DNA of 64,000 bases from Rhizorhabdus wittichii RW1. GTDB lineage: Bacteria > Pseudomonadota > Alphaproteobacteria > Sphingomonadales > Sphingomonadaceae. The notes beneath the pieces were generated by a model. The model was not told the DNA's origin, ran no database searches, and saw only the letters and a list, made by a program, of their open reading frames with translations. Where the stretch lies: positions 4,033,501 through 4,097,500 of the forward strand of contig CP000699.1 of assembly GCA_000016765.1 (NCBI GenBank), given 5' to 3'. Made by a program: the position numbers and the translations under genes. Of this stretch, positions 49,756 through 59,000 are shown piece by piece. Position 1 is the first letter of the stretch. Each line of letters starts with the position of its first letter.

Positions 49756-51021
49756 TCAGCGCCCGAGGAGGGCGAGCAGCCGGTAGGCTGCAACGATGCG
49801 ATCGCCTTGCGCCCGGGCCTCGCTCACGGCGGCCGCGATGGCTTCGCGTTCGGCATCAAGCAGATCGAGCTGCGGCTTCATGCCGACGCGGACCTCATGG
49901 CGAACGCTGTCCCGTGCCTGCGCAGCGGCAAGGGCTTGTTGACCAGCGGCGGTTTCGACCAGCACGGCGGATCGAACGCCCTGAAAGGCGCTGATCGTCT
50001 GTTCATCGACGGCGGACCGCGCCGCACGCTCGCGCGCATCGGCAGCTCTAACCGCGCTGTCGGTTTCGGTGATCTTCGCCGAGACGCGCCCACCGGAGAA
50101 TAATTGCCAGCGCGCCCGCACGCCGACCGTGGCGCCGTCGGCACGATAGTCGGGGAAGAACTGGTCGCGGATCGTGGAGCCTTCCGCGAATGCCCCGACC
50201 GTGGGCAAGCGTTCCGCTCGCGCGCCTCTCGCGCCAGCGCGCGCGGCCTCCAATGCGGCTTCGGCCTGGGCGAGAGCAGGGTTGTTCGCCCGCGCAATGT
50301 CGAGCGCTTCATCGAGCGATCCCGGCATGGCCGGGTTTGCCGGAAGGGGCTGCAAATCCTGCGGCGCCAGGCCGGTCAGATTGGTGAACCGCGCATCGGC
50401 CGAGACGGCAACGCCGCGCGCAGCTTCAAGCGCGGCCTGGGCTTCGGCAAGACGGGCCGCGGCCTGGGCGACATCGGTGCTGGGGCTTTCCCCGGCCTTG
50501 AAGCGAAGTCGAGCCTGGCGCTGGATCTCCTCCATCTGGCCGACCATCTGTTCGTAGAGCACGACCATGCGGTGCGTGGTCAGCACGTCCCCATAGGCCT
50601 GGACCGTCGCGACGACGATTTGGCTTCGCGTCATGCTTTCGCCCGCGTGCGCGGCCTCGCTCCCGGCTTTCGCCTGCGCGATCCCGGCGCTGACCCTGCC
50701 GCCCATGAACAAAGGTTGCTCGATGGTGAGCTGCGCAGCGCGGGGGGTGACGTTCGCAGCCGGAAGCCCGAAATAGCCCTGCGGATCGAGGCGGCCATAG
50801 CCGATCGTCCCGCTCAGCGTCGCGCTGGGAAGGCCCTGGCCTCTGGCTTCCTTGATCCGGGCATCGGCGGCATCCGCGTCAGCACGGGCCGCTTCTATTT
50901 CGGGCGCATGGTTCATGGCGGCCGCGATCGCCTCTTCCAGCGTCGTCGCCTGGGCCGGCATGGCGACGCTCGCGAGCAGGCAGGCCAAGAGGGGGCGGGG
51001 GAGCGCCCTCTTGCGGATCAT
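49756..51021 (-). CDS. TolC-family outer-membrane protein of the sulfide module
   Basis: A 421-residue outer-membrane factor starting at ATG 51021, overlapping the DUF2892 gene by 4 bases. The signal peptide ends near MPAQA (residue 25). Two OEP repeats follow (LEEAIAAAMNHAPEIEAARADADAADARI and LDEALDIARANNPALAQAEAALEAAR). It lies divergent from an RND adaptor and pump that have no outer-membrane partner of their own, and so probably completes that system. Confidence 0.87.
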   Translation of the reverse strand: MIRKRALPRPLLACLLASVAMPAQATTLEEAIAAAMNHAPEIEAARADADAADARIKEARGQGLPSATLSGTIGYGRLDPQGYFGLPAANVTPRAAQLTIEQPLFMGGRVSAGIAQAKAGSEAAHAGESMTRSQIVVATVQAYGDVLTTHRMVVLYEQMVGQMEEIQRQARLRFKAGESPSTDVAQAAARLAEAQAALEAARGVAVSADARFTNLTGLAPQDLQPLPANPAMPGSLDEALDIARANNPALAQAEAALEAARAGARGARAERLPTVGAFAEGSTIRDQFFPDYRADGATVGVRARWQLFSGGRVSAKITETDSAVRAADARERAARSAVDEQTISAFQGVRSAVLVETAAGQQALAAAQARDSVRHEVRVGMKPQLDLLDAEREAIAAAVSEARAQGDRIVAAYRLLALLGR

Positions 51022-51221
51022 TTGAAGGCGGTCCCCGGACGGACGCCCAGCGCCTTGAATACCATCGCGGCGGGGCAGAAGCCGGTGAAGCTGGCCTGTA
51101 TCATGTTGAGGCCGGCGAAAGCGGTGAGCGCGATCCACCACGGATGCACGGTCAGCGACAGGACGACACCCAGCAACACGACACATCCGGCGAACGCCAT
51201 CACGGCACGATCGAGAGTCAT
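51018..51221 (-). CDS. DUF2892 (YgaP-type) membrane protein
   Basis: A 67-residue protein with two transmembrane segments and the DUF2892 pattern TLDRAVMAFAGCVVLLGVVLS and GLNMIQASFTGFCPAAMVFKALGV. The FTGFCP cysteine is conserved in the membrane half of YgaP, a rhodanese. It lies 26 bases after SQR and overlaps the TolC gene by 4 bases. A second DUF2892 gene occurs at 61540. Confidence 0.87.
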   Translation of the reverse strand: MTLDRAVMAFAGCVVLLGVVLSLTVHPWWIALTAFAGLNMIQASFTGFCPAAMVFKALGVRPGTAFK

Positions 51222-51247
51222 CTTTGCACTCCTTCGCTAAATGACGA

Positions 51248-52525
51248 TCAGAAACGCAGCTTGCGGATGCCCATGACGTGCATCGCCAGCTTTTCGTAGA
51301 AAGGCTCGCTCTCGCCCTTGCGGACTTTGCGCAGGAAATATTTCTCGAAGCCGATCTTGGCCAAATGGACCCACTTGCCGCTGGATGCCCAATTGACGTT
51401 GCGCGGCGGAATCTGGGGCTGGGCGACGAAAGCCACGCCGCCATCGCCGAAGTCGGCAAGGCAGACGGCGTTCCATGTCGCTTCGGCGGTCGGCTCCCTG
51501 CCCTCGAGGATCAAAGCGAGGTTGGCGGCGATCGCCGTCACCATGGATTCGATCATGAAGCCGGTCTTGGGCACGCCCACCGGCACCGGGGTCGGTCCGG
51601 TCGGCGGAATGGCGACGCAAACACCGAGCGCGAATATTTCCGGAAACGCCGGATTGCGCTGGTGCTTGTCGATGATGATGAAGCCGCGGGGATTAGTCAG
51701 CCCCTCGATATTGCTGACCGCGGGAACGCCGCGGAAGGCCGGGAGCATCATCGAATAGCCGAAGGGCAGATCATGCGCCTTCTTGACCGAGCCATCATCG
51801 TTCACTTCCTCGACGTGCATGAGGCCGGCGTCGACCTTGGCGACGCGCGCATTGGTGATCCATTTGATATGACGGTCGCGCAGCTCGCTTTCGAGCAGGC
51901 TCTTGGTGTCGCCGACGCCATCGAGGCCGAGATGTCCGATATAGGGTTCGGCGGTGACGAAGGTCATCGGCACCTTGTCACGGATCTTGCGCCGGCGCAG
52001 CTCGGTGTCGAGGATCAGCGCAAATTCATAGGCCGGGCCGTAGCAGGACGCGCCCTGGACCGCGCCGACGACGATCGGGCCGGGATTTTCCACGAAGGCG
52101 TCGAAGGCATCGGCCGCGTCGGCGGCATGTGCGGTCTGACAGACGGAGACGGTATGGCCTTGCGGCCCCAGCCCTTCGATCTCGTTAAAGGCCAGATCGG
52201 GGCCGGTCGCGATTACAAGATAATCGTAAGTGATTGATGTTCCGTCATTGAGTTCGAGTCGCTTTTCGCTCGCATGGAGTCGCTTGGCGCCGACCGAGGT
52301 AAAGCCGATCTTCTTTTTCGCGAACACCGGGGGGAGATGGACCTGAATCGCCTCCGGCTCGCGCCAGCGCACGGCGACCCACGGATTGGAGGGGATGAAG
52401 CTATAGGTATCCGTGTCGGATACGGTCATCACGTCGGCGCGGCCTTTGACGGCGGCCTTGATCTCATAGGAGGCGATCGTGCCTCCCAGACCTGCGCCCA
52501 ATACCACGATCAACGGCTTGCCCAT
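51248..52525 (-). CDS. sqr: Sulfide:quinone oxidoreductase
   Basis: A 425-residue flavoprotein starting at ATG 52525 with AGGAAGGA upstream. The FAD-binding GxGxxG-type start is VVLGAGLGGT (7-16). Three cysteines, C129, C161 (GASCYGPAYE) and C354 (NAVCLADFG), match the three catalytic cysteines of type I SQR, and the family GPAYEF box is present. It oxidises sulfide to persulfide or polysulfide and passes electrons to the quinone pool; it is a peripheral membrane enzyme. It faces a rhodanese gene across a shared promoter region. Confidence 0.88.
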   Translation of the reverse strand: MGKPLIVVLGAGLGGTIASYEIKAAVKGRADVMTVSDTDTYSFIPSNPWVAVRWREPEAIQVHLPPVFAKKKIGFTSVGAKRLHASEKRLELNDGTSITYDYLVIATGPDLAFNEIEGLGPQGHTVSVCQTAHAADAADAFDAFVENPGPIVVGAVQGASCYGPAYEFALILDTELRRRKIRDKVPMTFVTAEPYIGHLGLDGVGDTKSLLESELRDRHIKWITNARVAKVDAGLMHVEEVNDDGSVKKAHDLPFGYSMMLPAFRGVPAVSNIEGLTNPRGFIIIDKHQRNPAFPEIFALGVCVAIPPTGPTPVPVGVPKTGFMIESMVTAIAANLALILEGREPTAEATWNAVCLADFGDGGVAFVAQPQIPPRNVNWASSGKWVHLAKIGFEKYFLRKVRKGESEPFYEKLAMHVMGIRKLRF

Positions 52526-52551
52526 CTGCGATCCTTCCTCATTCAATGACA

Positions 52552-52580
52552 TTGACTAATATAATCATTACACGTTATAT
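52552..52580 (+). promoter_or_regulatory. Rhodanese operon promoter with AT-rich operator, shared with sqr
   Basis: TTGACT (52552-52557), a 17-base spacer and TTATAT (52575-52580) form a good sigma-70-type promoter for the rhodanese operon. ATATAA-N10-TTATAT (52559-52580) is an inverted repeat whose right arm is the -10 box; on the minus strand TTGCAT and TATATT can serve sqr. A BigR/SqrR-like repressor here would shut both directions. Confidence 0.65.
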
Positions 52581-52607
52581 GCAATCCACAAATTGAAAGA
52601 GGCAACC

Positions 52608-52946
52608 ATGTTCGGATTCAAGAAACGTGATGCTCACCGCGAGATCGGCCCCGCCGAGCTGGACGCCATGCTGAAGGACGGCAAAGCGCTGCTGATCGAC
52701 GTGCGCGAGGCCGGCGAGTTTGCGACCGGCCACATCGCAGGCGCAGTAAACATGCCGCTGTCGGGCTTTTCACCTCGTAACATCCCTGATCCCGAAGGAC
52801 GGACGGTCGTGCTGCAATGCGCGGGCGGGCGGCGTTCCGGGCAGGCGCTCGACCAGTGCGCGCAGGCCCAGAGCGCGATCGACACGCATCTCGCCGGCGG
52901 CATCGGCGCATGGAAAGACGCCGGTTTGCCGGTGCTCGGCGGCTAA
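52608..52946 (+). CDS. Rhodanese (thiosulfate/persulfide sulfurtransferase)
   Basis: A 112-residue single-domain rhodanese starting at ATG 52608 with GAAAGAGG upstream. Active-site cysteine C71 lies in LQCAGGRRS, preceded by LLIDVREAGEFATGHIAGAVNMP. It probably takes persulfide sulfur made by SQR. It is the first gene of a long operon running to 58964. Confidence 0.9.
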   Translation: MFGFKKRDAHREIGPAELDAMLKDGKALLIDVREAGEFATGHIAGAVNMPLSGFSPRNIPDPEGRTVVLQCAGGRRSGQALDQCAQAQSAIDTHLAGGIGAWKDAGLPVLGG

Positions 52947-52961
52947 GGGCGAAAGAGGGGA

Positions 52962-54047
52962 ATGAGCGGCATGATGAGCGGCAGGGGCAAGTGGCTCTGG
53001 TTGGCAAGCGCCGCGTTGGCGTTATCGGCGTGCGGCAGTCAGCCGGAGCAGGACGAGGCGTCGGCGACATTGCCCGCAGGCGACATGGTGCGACTCGTCC
53101 CCAAGGAGATCGCGGATATGAAGGCAGTTGGTGCGGAGATCGCCACCCGCGACCAGGCCGAAGTCCTCGCCCGCATCCCCGGCATATTGACCTCCCTTTC
53201 GGTGCGCGCCGGGGATACGGTGCAGAAGGGCCAGCGCATCGGCATGATCGTCGACTCGCGGCTTGGCTACGAGACGAGCGCCTACGGTGCGCAGGCGGCC
53301 GCCGCTCAGGCGGAAGCGGCGCGTGCCAATGCGGACCTCGCGCGCATCCGCGACCTCTACAACAACGGCGTCTATGCGAAGGCGCGTCTGGATCAGGCCG
53401 TCGCCGCCGCCCGCGCGGCCGACGCGCAGGTTGCCGCAGCGCGGGCGCAGCAGGGCGCCAGTGCCAGCGTCGCGGGGCAGGGGGCGGTGATCGCCCCGGC
53501 AAGCGGGCGTGTGCTGCGCGCCGATATTCCCGCAGGCGCGCCGGTCGCGCCGGGCATGTCGATCGCGACCGTCACCGCAGGCCCGCCCGTCCTACGCTTG
53601 ATGCTGCCAGAATCCGTTGCCGGACAGATCCGACCCGGCGCGCGCGTGATCGTTGACGATCCAGCATTGAATGATGGCGGACAAAATAATGCAGGGGTGC
53701 CTTCTGGGTCGCGCCAGGGCAGCGTGACGCAGGTCTATCCTGCGATCACCGGAGGCCAGGTTCGTGTCGATGCGACGCTGCCTGGCCTCTCAACGCAATT
53801 CGTCGGCCGCCGCGTGAGCGCATCGGTCGAGATCGGCACGCGCAAGGCACTGGTGGTGCCGCGCACATTCGTCACCACGCGCTACGGGATAGATCAGGTT
53901 CAGGTTGTGAGCGAAGGCAAGCGGCTTAGCATGGTGCCGGTCCAGATCGCGCCGACGGCCGACCCCGCCATGGTCGAGATCTTGAGCGGTGTGTCTGCCG
54001 GCGACACGTTGTTCTCCCCCGGCAAGCCCAAGGCTACGCGCCCATGA
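52962..54047 (+). CDS. RND periplasmic adaptor lipoprotein
   Basis: A 361-residue adaptor with lipobox LSAC (C24). It has lipoyl halves (IPGILTSLSVRAGDTVQKGQRIG and GAVIAPASGRVLRADIPAGAPV), a helical hairpin rich in Ala, and a C-terminal beta-barrel and membrane-proximal domain. It starts 15 bases after the rhodanese gene and overlaps the pump gene by 4 bases. Confidence 0.9.
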   Translation: MSGMMSGRGKWLWLASAALALSACGSQPEQDEASATLPAGDMVRLVPKEIADMKAVGAEIATRDQAEVLARIPGILTSLSVRAGDTVQKGQRIGMIVDSRLGYETSAYGAQAAAAQAEAARANADLARIRDLYNNGVYAKARLDQAVAAARAADAQVAAARAQQGASASVAGQGAVIAPASGRVLRADIPAGAPVAPGMSIATVTAGPPVLRLMLPESVAGQIRPGARVIVDDPALNDGGQNNAGVPSGSRQGSVTQVYPAITGGQVRVDATLPGLSTQFVGRRVSASVEIGTRKALVVPRTFVTTRYGIDQVQVVSEGKRLSMVPVQIAPTADPAMVEILSGVSAGDTLFSPGKPKATRP

Positions 54048-57000
54048 ATCTCGGCATTTCCGGTCGCCTCACCAGGGCCACCATTGCCTCGCCCTTGACG
54101 CCGCTGTTTCTCCTCGCGGCGATCGCCGTTGGTCTGCTGGCTCTTCTTTCCATCCCCCGGGAGGAGGAGCCGCAGATCAGCGTGCCGATGGTGGACATTC
54201 AGGTGATGGCCCCAGGCCTCTCCGCCGCCGACGCGACCGAACTGGTCGGCATCCCATTGGAGACGATCGTCAAGAGCGTAGATGGCGTGGAGCATGTCTA
54301 TACGCAGGCGCAAGACGACGGGGTGATGGTGACGGCCCGCTTCCTCGTCGGATCGAACCCCGAGGACGCGGCAATCCGGATCGAGGAAAAGCTGCGCGCC
54401 AATTGGGACAGGAAGCCCGTCGGCATCCCCGATCCCAAGGTGACGGTGCGCGGCATCAATGATGTGCCGGCTGTCGTCCTGACCCTTACACCCAAGCCCG
54501 GAGCCGCAGGCCAGTGGAACGACGCGAGCCTCTACGAGCTGGCCTTCAAGCTGCGCACCGAGATCGCCAAGGTCGATAATGTCGGCATCAGCTTCCTTGT
54601 CGGCGGACGCCCCGAGGAAATCCGCATCGCGCCCGATCCGACGAAGCTGCGCCAATATGGCGTGCCGCTGGGCAGCGTGATCGAGGCCGCGAGCCAGGCC
54701 AATCGCAGCTTCCCGCTGGGCAATATCCGCGAGGATGGCAAGGCGGTCGGCGTGACCGCGGGCCGCACGCTGTCGTCGGCGCAGGAAGTGGGATTGCTTA
54801 CCGTGCGGTCCGGCGCTGGCGCCCCTGTCTATCTGCGCGACGTTGCCAGCGTCACGCAGGGGCCGCGCGAGGATCAGGCCCGCGCGTGGCGCTGGTCGAA
54901 GTCGGACAATGGGGCCGAGAACGGCAAATGGCATTCCGCGCCTGCCGTCAGCATCGCTTTCGCCAAGCGGGCCGGGGCCAATGCCGTTGTCGTTTCCGAC
55001 GCCATCCTTGAGCGCGTCGACAGCCTGAAAGGCAAGCTGATCCCCGATGACGTCACGGTCGCGGTCACGCGCAACTATGGCGAGACGGCGAACGAGAAGG
55101 CAAACGAGCTGCTGTTCCATCTGGCGCTGGCGACCGTTTCGATCGTGGTGCTGATCGGCTTCGCGATCGGGTGGCGCGAGGCCGGTGTGACCGCCGTGGT
55201 CATCCCGACGACGATCCTGCTCACCATGTTCGCGTCGAACTTGATGGGCTACACGATCAACCGCGTCAGCCTGTTCGCGCTCATCTTCTCCATCGGCATC
55301 CTCGTGGACGACGCGATCGTCATGATCGAGAATATCGCCCGCCATTGGGCGATGGACGATGACCGCAGCCGCGCCCAGGCGGCGATCGAGGCGGTGGCCG
55401 AAGTCGGCAATCCGACCGTGGTCGCCACCTTGACCGTGGTCGCGGCGCTGCTTCCGATGCTGTTCGTGTCGGGATTGATGGGGCCGTATATGGCGCCGAT
55501 CCCGGTCAACGCTTCGGCCGCGATGATCTTCTCGTTCTTCGTCGCGGTCGTGATCGCGCCGTGGCTGATGATCCGCTTTGCCCGCAAGACGCTGGCAGCG
55601 GGCCACGGCCACGATGAAAGCGGCGGCAAGCTGGGGCAGCTCTATGCCCGCGTCGCGCATCGCGTGATCGACACACGCACGTCCGCGCGTAACTTCCTGA
55701 TCGGCGTCGGTGTGGCGACGCTGGTCGCCTGTTCGATGTTCTACTTCAAGGCTGTGACCGTGAAGCTACTTCCCTTCGACAACAAGTCGGAGGTTCAGGT
55801 GGTGGTCGACATGCCGGAAGGCACCGCGCTCGAAAATACGGGCCGCGTGCTGGAAGACGTTGCCGGCATCGTGCGCGGCCTGCCCGAAGCAACGTCTATG
55901 GAGGCCTATGTCGGCACATCGGCGCCGTTCAACTTCAACGGCCTTGTCCGGCACTATTTCCTGCGTTCGCAGCCCGAACAGGGCGACGTCATGGTGACGC
56001 TGCTGCCCAAGGGCGAGCGCAGCCGGTCGAGCCACCAGATCGCGCTTGACCTGCGCCAGCGGTTGAAGGCGCTGAAGCTCCCTGAAACCGCGTCGATCAA
56101 GGTGGTCGAGACGCCTCCGGGGCCGCCCGTGCTCGCGACCTTGCTCGCCGAGGTCTATGGCCCCGATGCGGCCACGCGCGAAAAAACGGCGACGGAGCTT
56201 GAGAAAATTTTCAAATCCGTCCCCTTCATCGTCGACGTCGACAACAGTTTTGGAACGCCGCGGCCCAAGTTGCGTCTCGACATCCAGCGCGACCGCATCG
56301 ACTATTATGGCCTCTCGCAGCGCCAGATCGCCGACAGCATCGGAATGCTCATGGGGAGCCAGACGGTCGGCTATGCGCCGCGCGGCGATGGCCGCACGCC
56401 GCTTCCGATCACCATCGCGCTCGAACAGAAGGACCGGAGCTGGACGCAGGCCTTGTCGAGCACACCCGTCGCGCAAACGCCGGGCGGCCAGCTCATCGAC
56501 CTGGGCGCGGTCGTCGATGCTCGCACCGAGACGGGAAGCCCCGCCATCTTCCGCCGCGATGGTCGCTATGCCGACATGGTGACGGCCGAGCTTGCCGGGG
56601 CCTATGAAGCGCCGATCTACGGCATGTTGGCCGTCGATCGCGCCGTGGACGACCATGATTGGGCGGCCCAGGGGCTGGTGAAGCCGCAAATCCGCCTCAA
56701 TGGGCAACCCGAGGATGAAAGCGTGCCGTCGATGCTCTGGGACGGCGAATGGGAGATCACCTGGGTCACATTCCGCGACATGGGCGGGGCCTTCATGGTC
56801 GCCTTGCTGGGGATCTACATACTCGTCGTCGCGCAGTTCAGGAGCTTCCGCCTGCCGCTGGTCATCCTGACTCCGGTGCCGCTGACCCTTGTCGGCATCG
56901 TCATCGGGCATATGCTGTTCCGCGCGCCGTTCACCGCGACGTCGATGATCGGCTTCATCGCGCTCGCCGGCATCATCGTGCGAAACTCTATCCTGCTGGT

Positions 57001-57262
57001 CGACTTCATCAGGCATTCGGCAACGCCCGACAAATCCCTGCGCGATGTCCTGCTCGAAGCGGGAACGATCCGGTTCAAGCCGATCGTCCTCACCGCCGCC
57101 GCGGCAATGATCGGCGCGGCCGTCATCCTGACCGACCCGATCTTTCAGGGGCTCGCTATTTCGCTGCTGTTCGGCCTTGCGTCCTCGACGCTGCTGACCG
57201 TGCTGGTTATTCCGGCCATTTACATTGTGCTCCGAGATGATGGGAAGCCTGCAACCAGATGA
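54044..57262 (+). CDS. RND efflux pump permease
   Basis: A 1072-residue RND transporter. TM1 lies at residues 17-36; TM4 has the AcrB-like proton relay pair D422/D423 in GILVDDAIVMIEN. IPREEEPQISVPMVDIQV is typical of the subgroup of RND pumps near sulfide-oxidation and rhodanese genes. The substrate is unknown; export of sulfur-containing or toxic thiol products is inference from context. It overlaps both neighbours by 4 bases. Confidence 0.92.
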   Translation: MNLGISGRLTRATIASPLTPLFLLAAIAVGLLALLSIPREEEPQISVPMVDIQVMAPGLSAADATELVGIPLETIVKSVDGVEHVYTQAQDDGVMVTARFLVGSNPEDAAIRIEEKLRANWDRKPVGIPDPKVTVRGINDVPAVVLTLTPKPGAAGQWNDASLYELAFKLRTEIAKVDNVGISFLVGGRPEEIRIAPDPTKLRQYGVPLGSVIEAASQANRSFPLGNIREDGKAVGVTAGRTLSSAQEVGLLTVRSGAGAPVYLRDVASVTQGPREDQARAWRWSKSDNGAENGKWHSAPAVSIAFAKRAGANAVVVSDAILERVDSLKGKLIPDDVTVAVTRNYGETANEKANELLFHLALATVSIVVLIGFAIGWREAGVTAVVIPTTILLTMFASNLMGYTINRVSLFALIFSIGILVDDAIVMIENIARHWAMDDDRSRAQAAIEAVAEVGNPTVVATLTVVAALLPMLFVSGLMGPYMAPIPVNASAAMIFSFFVAVVIAPWLMIRFARKTLAAGHGHDESGGKLGQLYARVAHRVIDTRTSARNFLIGVGVATLVACSMFYFKAVTVKLLPFDNKSEVQVVVDMPEGTALENTGRVLEDVAGIVRGLPEATSMEAYVGTSAPFNFNGLVRHYFLRSQPEQGDVMVTLLPKGERSRSSHQIALDLRQRLKALKLPETASIKVVETPPGPPVLATLLAEVYGPDAATREKTATELEKIFKSVPFIVDVDNSFGTPRPKLRLDIQRDRIDYYGLSQRQIADSIGMLMGSQTVGYAPRGDGRTPLPITIALEQKDRSWTQALSSTPVAQTPGGQLIDLGAVVDARTETGSPAIFRRDGRYADMVTAELAGAYEAPIYGMLAVDRAVDDHDWAAQGLVKPQIRLNGQPEDESVPSMLWDGEWEITWVTFRDMGGAFMVALLGIYILVVAQFRSFRLPLVILTPVPLTLVGIVIGHMLFRAPFTATSMIGFIALAGIIVRNSILLVDFIRHSATPDKSLRDVLLEAGTIRFKPIVLTAAAAMIGAAVILTDPIFQGLAISLLFGLASSTLLTVLVIPAIYIVLRDDGKPATR

Positions 57263-57582
57263 TGCCGCTCGATACGCCCTTCGCGCTCCTCGCTCAGCAC
57301 GCCGCCCAAGCGGCGAGCGTGCTGAAGCTGCTCGCCAATGAACAGCGCTTGCTGATTCTGTGCCGGTTGACGCAGGGTGAATTTGCCGTTGGGCAGATGG
57401 TGGAGCTGTGCGAGCAATCGCAGTCCAGCGTTTCGCAGCACCTTGGAAAGCTGCGTGAAGGTGGCCTAGTCAAGACCCGCCGAGACGGCACGACCATCTA
57501 CTACAGCCTTGCCGACGAGGACGTTCGCAAGCTGATCGACATGCTGTGCGACCGCTTCGGGCCGGCTGCTGGGCAGTCCTGA
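57259..57582 (+). CDS. ArsR-family repressor, BigR/SqrR-like persulfide sensor
   Basis: A 107-residue winged-helix repressor. LKLLANEQRLLILCRLTQGE and QSQSSVSQHLGKLREGGLVKTRRDGTTIYYSLAD are close to BigR/SqrR. C35 (LILC) and C97 (DMLCDRF) occupy the places of the two redox cysteines that form a polysulfide bridge in SqrR; a third cysteine is C51. It lies inside the operon it probably represses and overlaps the pump gene by 4 bases. Confidence 0.87.
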   Translation: MMPLDTPFALLAQHAAQAASVLKLLANEQRLLILCRLTQGEFAVGQMVELCEQSQSSVSQHLGKLREGGLVKTRRDGTTIYYSLADEDVRKLIDMLCDRFGPAAGQS

Positions 57583-57591
57583 GAAATCCCG

Positions 57592-58203
57592 ATGCGCCGC
57601 GTGGTCCTTCCGTTGCTCTCTGGTCTGGCGTTATCGGCCTGTGCGCCGCACGAGCTGGGTGACGATCGGGCAAGGATGGCCGAGGAAGCGCAAGCACGAT
57701 CCGAGATCCTGGCCGATCGTTTCCAGAAGGAATTGCTGAGCGCGCTTACGGCCGCGATGGCGGCCGAGGGGCCGCAAGGTGCTATCGGCGTCTGTTCGAG
57801 CATCGCCCCGGCACTTGCGGCGCAGCTCTCGGAGGAAAGTGGAGCGAGTGTGCGACGCACCGCGCTCAAGACCCGCAACCCCGCCGCCAAGGCCGATGCG
57901 GCGGAGCAGCGCGTCATGGCGAGCTGGGCCGCCGCGCCGATCGACGATGAAGGTCGACCCAAGCGCTGGACGGCACGGGAGGGCGGCGAATATCGTTATA
58001 TGCGCGCCATACCCACCATGCCGATGTGCCTTGCCTGTCATGGCGAAAACATCGCGCCCGAAGTGACGGCGGCGATCCGCGCGCATTATCCCGAAGATCA
58101 GGCAACGGGCTTTGCACCGGGCCAGCTTCGCGGAGCCTTTTCGATTCGGTGGGAGGATGCCGCCCTGGCGCGCGCGATCAGGAACGGGGGTGGAGGCCAA
58201 TGA
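57592..58203 (+). CDS. Tll0287-like (DUF3365) haem-binding protein
   Basis: A 203-residue secreted protein with lipobox-like LSAC (C17). A c-type haem site CLACH is at 146-150, in the DUF3365/Tll0287-like pattern (FQKELLSALTAAMAAEGPQGAIGVCSS, RNPAAKADAAEQRVM, EYRYMRAIPTMPMCLACHG). It acts in the periplasm, probably as redox sensor or electron carrier. It follows the ArsR gene by 9 bases. Confidence 0.88.
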   Translation: MRRVVLPLLSGLALSACAPHELGDDRARMAEEAQARSEILADRFQKELLSALTAAMAAEGPQGAIGVCSSIAPALAAQLSEESGASVRRTALKTRNPAAKADAAEQRVMASWAAAPIDDEGRPKRWTAREGGEYRYMRAIPTMPMCLACHGENIAPEVTAAIRAHYPEDQATGFAPGQLRGAFSIRWEDAALARAIRNGGGGQ

Positions 58204-58964
58204 GGTCAGGCGCTCTTGTCCGTCTGTCGGCGCTTATCCTTGCCGGCCTTCCCGTGACGGCCGCGGCCGAACCGACCGATCTTGTCATTCGCGTCATCAG
58301 CGAAGGCGGCAAATTCGTCGGCACGTCGATGGGCGGGGCCGAGATCATCCTCCGCGACGTGCGAAGCGGCGAAGTGCTCGCACACGGCCGCACGGCGGGA
58401 TCGACCGGCGACACGGCCCGGATCATGACGGGAGGCCCGCGCGGCACGCCGCTTGCCGACGAGGCATCGGCCGCCTTCAGGACGCGGATCGACATCGACG
58501 AACCGAGGTTGGTCGAAGTCGTGGCTTATGGCCCGCTCGCACAGCCACAGGCAGCGGTGCGCGTCACCGCCCAGCGCTGGATCGTGCCGGGACGACCCGC
58601 GACGCAGGGCGATGGTTGGGTTCTCGAACTGCCCGGCCTCGTGGTCGATCTTGTCGAACCGGCTGCGCACCAGCGCGGCGGCGTAGGCGCGAGCGTGCGG
58701 CTCGCGGCCAACGTCGCCTTGATGTGCGGTTGTCCGATCGAGCCTGGCGGTATCTGGGATGCGGCGCGCTATGACGTGCGGGCCACTATCCGGCACGACG
58801 GTCGGCCCGCCGGCGAGGTCCGCCTGTCCTATGGCGGCCGAACCGGCTATTTCACCGGCGCATTCCCTGCTGACATGGCTGGCGCCTATGCCGTTACCGT
58901 GACGGCCATCGACACCAAGACCGGCGCGACCGGCGTCGACGCGAGCAGTATCCTCGTTCCCTGA
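58200..58964 (+). CDS. Hypothetical periplasmic protein with CGCP motif
   Basis: A 254-residue protein starting at ATG 58200, overlapping the haem protein by 4 bases. Signal peptide cleavage is likely after TAAAEP (residue 24). The rest looks all-beta, with an N-terminal region like carboxypeptidase-regulatory folds and a motif MCGCPIEPGG with C176 and C178. Two close cysteines in a secreted protein of a sulfide operon may bind metal or persulfide. I do not recognise the family. It ends the rhodanese operon. Confidence 0.75.
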   Translation: MRSGALVRLSALILAGLPVTAAAEPTDLVIRVISEGGKFVGTSMGGAEIILRDVRSGEVLAHGRTAGSTGDTARIMTGGPRGTPLADEASAAFRTRIDIDEPRLVEVVAYGPLAQPQAAVRVTAQRWIVPGRPATQGDGWVLELPGLVVDLVEPAAHQRGGVGASVRLAANVALMCGCPIEPGGIWDAARYDVRATIRHDGRPAGEVRLSYGGRTGYFTGAFPADMAGAYAVTVTAIDTKTGATGVDASSILVP

Positions 58965-59000
58965 TCCCGCCGATCCGACGCCACCACCGGCCAGCGAGGC

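Noticed and set aside
53900-55660. 586-codon minus-strand open frame
   Set aside because: Antisense to the RND pump of the sulfide module.
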